From Vibrio celticus (lineage in GTDB: Bacteria > Pseudomonadota > Gammaproteobacteria > Enterobacterales > Vibrionaceae), in contig NZ_AP025463.1 in NCBI RefSeq assembly GCF_024347335.1, positions 1,426,001 to 1,490,000 on the forward strand: DNA of 64,000 bases, read 5' to 3'. Within the stretch, counting starts at the first letter, position 1; every line of letters starts with the position of its first letter. The notes below the pieces were generated by a model, which saw nothing but the letters and a program-made list of their open reading frames with translations, had not been told where the DNA came from and searched no databases. The position numbers and the translations under genes were made by a program. Shown here piece after piece: positions 62,222 to 64,000 of the stretch.

Positions 62222-63124
62222 TTAACTGTCATGAGCATAATGAATAGGATCATGGATGTGCTGACTGATTACGTTCTTCAGATCTTGTTCATAAAGATCT
62301 AGCCAGGCATAGCGCTCGCGATACAACTTACGCTTTTGACGTTTTAGGGCTTCAAGATCTTTTTTGTTTGGATTTGTCGGTAGACGATAAAAATAGTCGT
62401 TATGCACCTGTCCATCGTGCTCCTCCCACAAACTATCGTACTTAAGGCTGATGTCTTTGTTTTTCTTGCCGTAGCGTAATGAGTTCGACACATGACCAGA
62501 CTCTTTTACCGCATAGATATTGTTGATACCTAAGTTAATGGCTAACAGTCTTAGTGTTTCTACCATGAAGGATTTAGGTCTTAAACCGTAGAAAGCTTTT
62601 GTGAATGTGCGGCTAAATCCATTGTCATTGGCCCCACCTTGAATACCACCGATGTAGATGCTGTTGTCGAAAACAGTGAACGAGATGCTATACATTTTTT
62701 CGAGTAGAGAATTGGTCAATGAAATTGTCAGTTCACCTTCTTTTCTCGCGTTTCTTTCAAAGCTGAGATTAACCAGATAAACGTTGTCATCTATCTCTAG
62801 TTTTAAAAGATTGAGCCTTTCATTATAGATTTGGTGTCTAGCTTCTGTTGCGAAGGTGTTTTCAAACCAGTCGTAGTGTTTGGATAAGATATCAATCTTT
62901 TCTTTATTGCTAAAGCCAGTGCATAAGTAGGGAGTGACAAATTTAGAAAGGAAGTTGGGTTGCTTGATAAATAACAACTTTCTCTCTTCAGAGTTGAAAT
63001 TATCACTCATTTTTCGAGTGGCTGAATAATAAAACAGGGCTCGAATAGTAAACTTAAGTATCGCTTTGTACTTACCCTTAGTTTTATGGGTATTTGCTTC
63101 AATCCCCATGCGAACGACATTCAT
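62222..63124 (-). CDS. VirK/YbjX family (DUF535) protein
   Basis: This 300-residue protein starts MNVVRMGIEANTHK at 63124, behind GAGGTGATT. Family landmarks are the GGIQGG motif in IYIGGIQGGANDNGFSR, the segment SFMVETLRLLAINLGI and YAVKESGHVSNSLRYG. No membrane helix or signal is seen. VirK/YbjX proteins are linked in enterobacteria to resistance to antimicrobial peptides and to virulence-factor export; the mechanism is unknown. Confidence 0.82.
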   Translation of the reverse strand: MNVVRMGIEANTHKTKGKYKAILKFTIRALFYYSATRKMSDNFNSEERKLLFIKQPNFLSKFVTPYLCTGFSNKEKIDILSKHYDWFENTFATEARHQIYNERLNLLKLEIDDNVYLVNLSFERNARKEGELTISLTNSLLEKMYSISFTVFDNSIYIGGIQGGANDNGFSRTFTKAFYGLRPKSFMVETLRLLAINLGINNIYAVKESGHVSNSLRYGKKNKDISLKYDSLWEEHDGQVHNDYFYRLPTNPNKKDLEALKRQKRKLYRERYAWLDLYEQDLKNVISQHIHDPIHYAHDS

Positions 63125-63452
63125 AATCACCTCAAAGAAGAAGGATTGCTCGAACACAGTCGTGTCACGAACCCTTCCAATAATCTCACCAATAACAAGA
63201 AAATGATGATAGTGAAAAAGGCGATTTAGGTAAGTATGGATATGTATAGCTATGTAACTTAATCAGTTACTTAGCGCTCAGATTTTGGGCAGATGTGTTT
63301 GTGTCTTAGTAGAGAGAAGGCGTAGGTCGCGATTGGTATTTACTTTAGGAATCTGTTTCTAAAACCAAAAATGCCACTACAAATCTGCAGTGGCATTAGA
63401 ACGATAACAAACTATCACTTTGCTCAAACCTAAACTTTAGTTCTTATATAAA
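63125..63452. other. Intergenic region with HU-operon terminator
   Basis: A 328-base gap between VirK-like and the HU operon. Apart from the terminator listed next and a small GTAAC/GTTAC inverted repeat, nothing is recognised. Confidence 0.4.
63364..63397 (-). terminator. Terminator of the HU operon
   Basis: AATGCCACT and AGTGGCATT pair around a ten-base loop. On the minus strand the stem runs into TTTTTGG. Confidence 0.85.
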
Positions 63453-63596
63453 CTATAGCTCTAACAGTTTGGCCAATTCACGCTCTTCGAGAAGCTCTTC
63501 AATGCGTTGACGAGTCTTAGGTGTTTCGGCTTGTGCTTTAGTCGACTTACCTGCTTTTTTGCTTCGGCTCGTTTTCGCTTTTTCCTTAGTCGTCAT
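63453..63596 (-). CDS. 47-residue basic/helical small protein downstream of HU
   Basis: This small gene starts at ATG 63594-63596 behind an excellent AGGAAGG site. The N-terminal half is Lys/Ser-rich (MTTKEKAKTSRSKKAGKSTK) and the C-terminal half a charged amphipathic helix (RQRIEELLEERELAKLLEL). It lies 25 bases after the HU gene and before a terminator, so the two form an operon. A nucleoid-associated or regulatory peptide is plausible; no family is recognised. Confidence 0.7.
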   Translation of the reverse strand: MTTKEKAKTSRSKKAGKSTKAQAETPKTRQRIEELLEERELAKLLEL

Positions 63597-63621
63597 CGTA
63601 ACCTTCCTTGTATGTTTTGTA

Positions 63622-63897
63622 TTACAGGTTGCACGTCTCTTTCAGTGCTTTGCCTGCTTTAAATGCTGGCGTTTTTGACGCTGCAATTTGAATCTCTTCT
63701 CCGGTACGCGGGTTGCGACCAGTTCGAGCGGCACGAGAGTTAACTTTAAAGCTACCAAACCCAAGGATCGATACGTCATCACCGTTAGCAAGCGAAGTAG
63801 AGATACCTTCAACAAGCGCATTGAGCGCCGTGCCTGCTTGGTCTTTTGAAATGTCTGCAGAAGTCGCGATGTGTTCAACTAATTGAGATTTGTTCAT
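63622..63897 (-). CDS. HU-family DNA-binding protein
   Basis: This 91-residue HU starts MNKSQLVEHIATSADISKDQ and has the conserved arm FGSFKVNSRAARTGRNPRTGEEI and the C-terminal KTPAFKAGKALKE. It resembles HupB but differs at several core positions, so it may be a second HU copy. The IHF-alpha signature is absent, so it is not the missing ihfA. The stop is followed by a small basic protein gene. Confidence 0.9.
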   Translation of the reverse strand: MNKSQLVEHIATSADISKDQAGTALNALVEGISTSLANGDDVSILGFGSFKVNSRAARTGRNPRTGEEIQIAASKTPAFKAGKALKETCNL

Positions 63898-64000
63898 AAT
63901 CTATATTCCTTATTGAGTACGGCTGGCGTCTACCTTTAGCACCTAGCTTATGCGATCTTATCAACGGCAACTGAAATATTGTCAGTGGTTGGGTAGAGCT

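Noticed and set aside
63622..63897. HU-type gene considered as the displaced ihfA
   Set aside because: The sequence is HU/HupB-like (MNKSQLVEHIA...), without the IHF-alpha pattern, so ihfA is simply not in the window.

Overview
The window looks like chromosome I of a marine Vibrio, most likely of the splendidus type. The evidence is the gene content and order: pabB/class I fumarase, ycjX-ycjF-tyrR-rimJ, hrpA, and a hemerythrin-diguanylate cyclase just upstream of pheS-pheT. Supporting signs are moderate G+C, the Vibrio-restricted families and the terminator style. No database search was possible, so the genus call rests on recognised protein families.

Layout. 0-8 kb is core metabolism and regulation: the 5' end of pabB, class I fumarase, the ycjXF pair, tyrR with a TyrR-box palindrome upstream, and rimJ. 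8.5-14.2 kb is a three-gene operon on the minus strand: a membrane-anchored DUF2760 protein followed by two large divergent Hsp70 proteins. 14.5-24.2 kb holds a CHASE-GGDEF diguanylate cyclase, a DEDDh exonuclease, two small secreted proteins, a ToxR-like membrane transcription factor paired with a small ToxS/VtrC-like partner, a TerB protein, a PhoD-like phosphatase and an OmpV/MipA-like porin. 24.4-36.1 kb is again mostly core: hrpA, an outer-membrane barrel, two overlapping replication-type genes (DnaT-like and possibly lambda-P-like), the hemerythrin-GGDEF protein and pheST.

From pheT rightwards (36.1 to about 57 kb) the window becomes mosaic. It starts with a large AT-rich SIR2-STAND protein that looks like an anti-phage sensor. 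It continues with isolated hydrolases, a DUF3360 transporter, a patatin, an Lrp/PLP-enzyme pair, a truncated acyltransferase abutting an IS3-type transposase remnant, a LysR gene beside a CMD-VOC-YdcZ-YdcZ-HapK operon, and a frameshifted NifX/NqrM-type fusion next to a DUF134 regulator. Several nearly identical terminators (AAGGCCTCGC...GCGAGGCCTT) occur only in this part. ihfA, which follows pheT in many gamma-proteobacteria, is not seen.

57.8-64 kb holds a PnuC transporter plus nucleoside phosphorylase operon, a Crp-like regulator, a CoA-disulfide reductase/rhodanese fusion, a VirK/YbjX protein, and an HU protein with a 47-residue basic partner too short for ordinary ORF calling. No rRNA, tRNA or CRISPR array was recognised.
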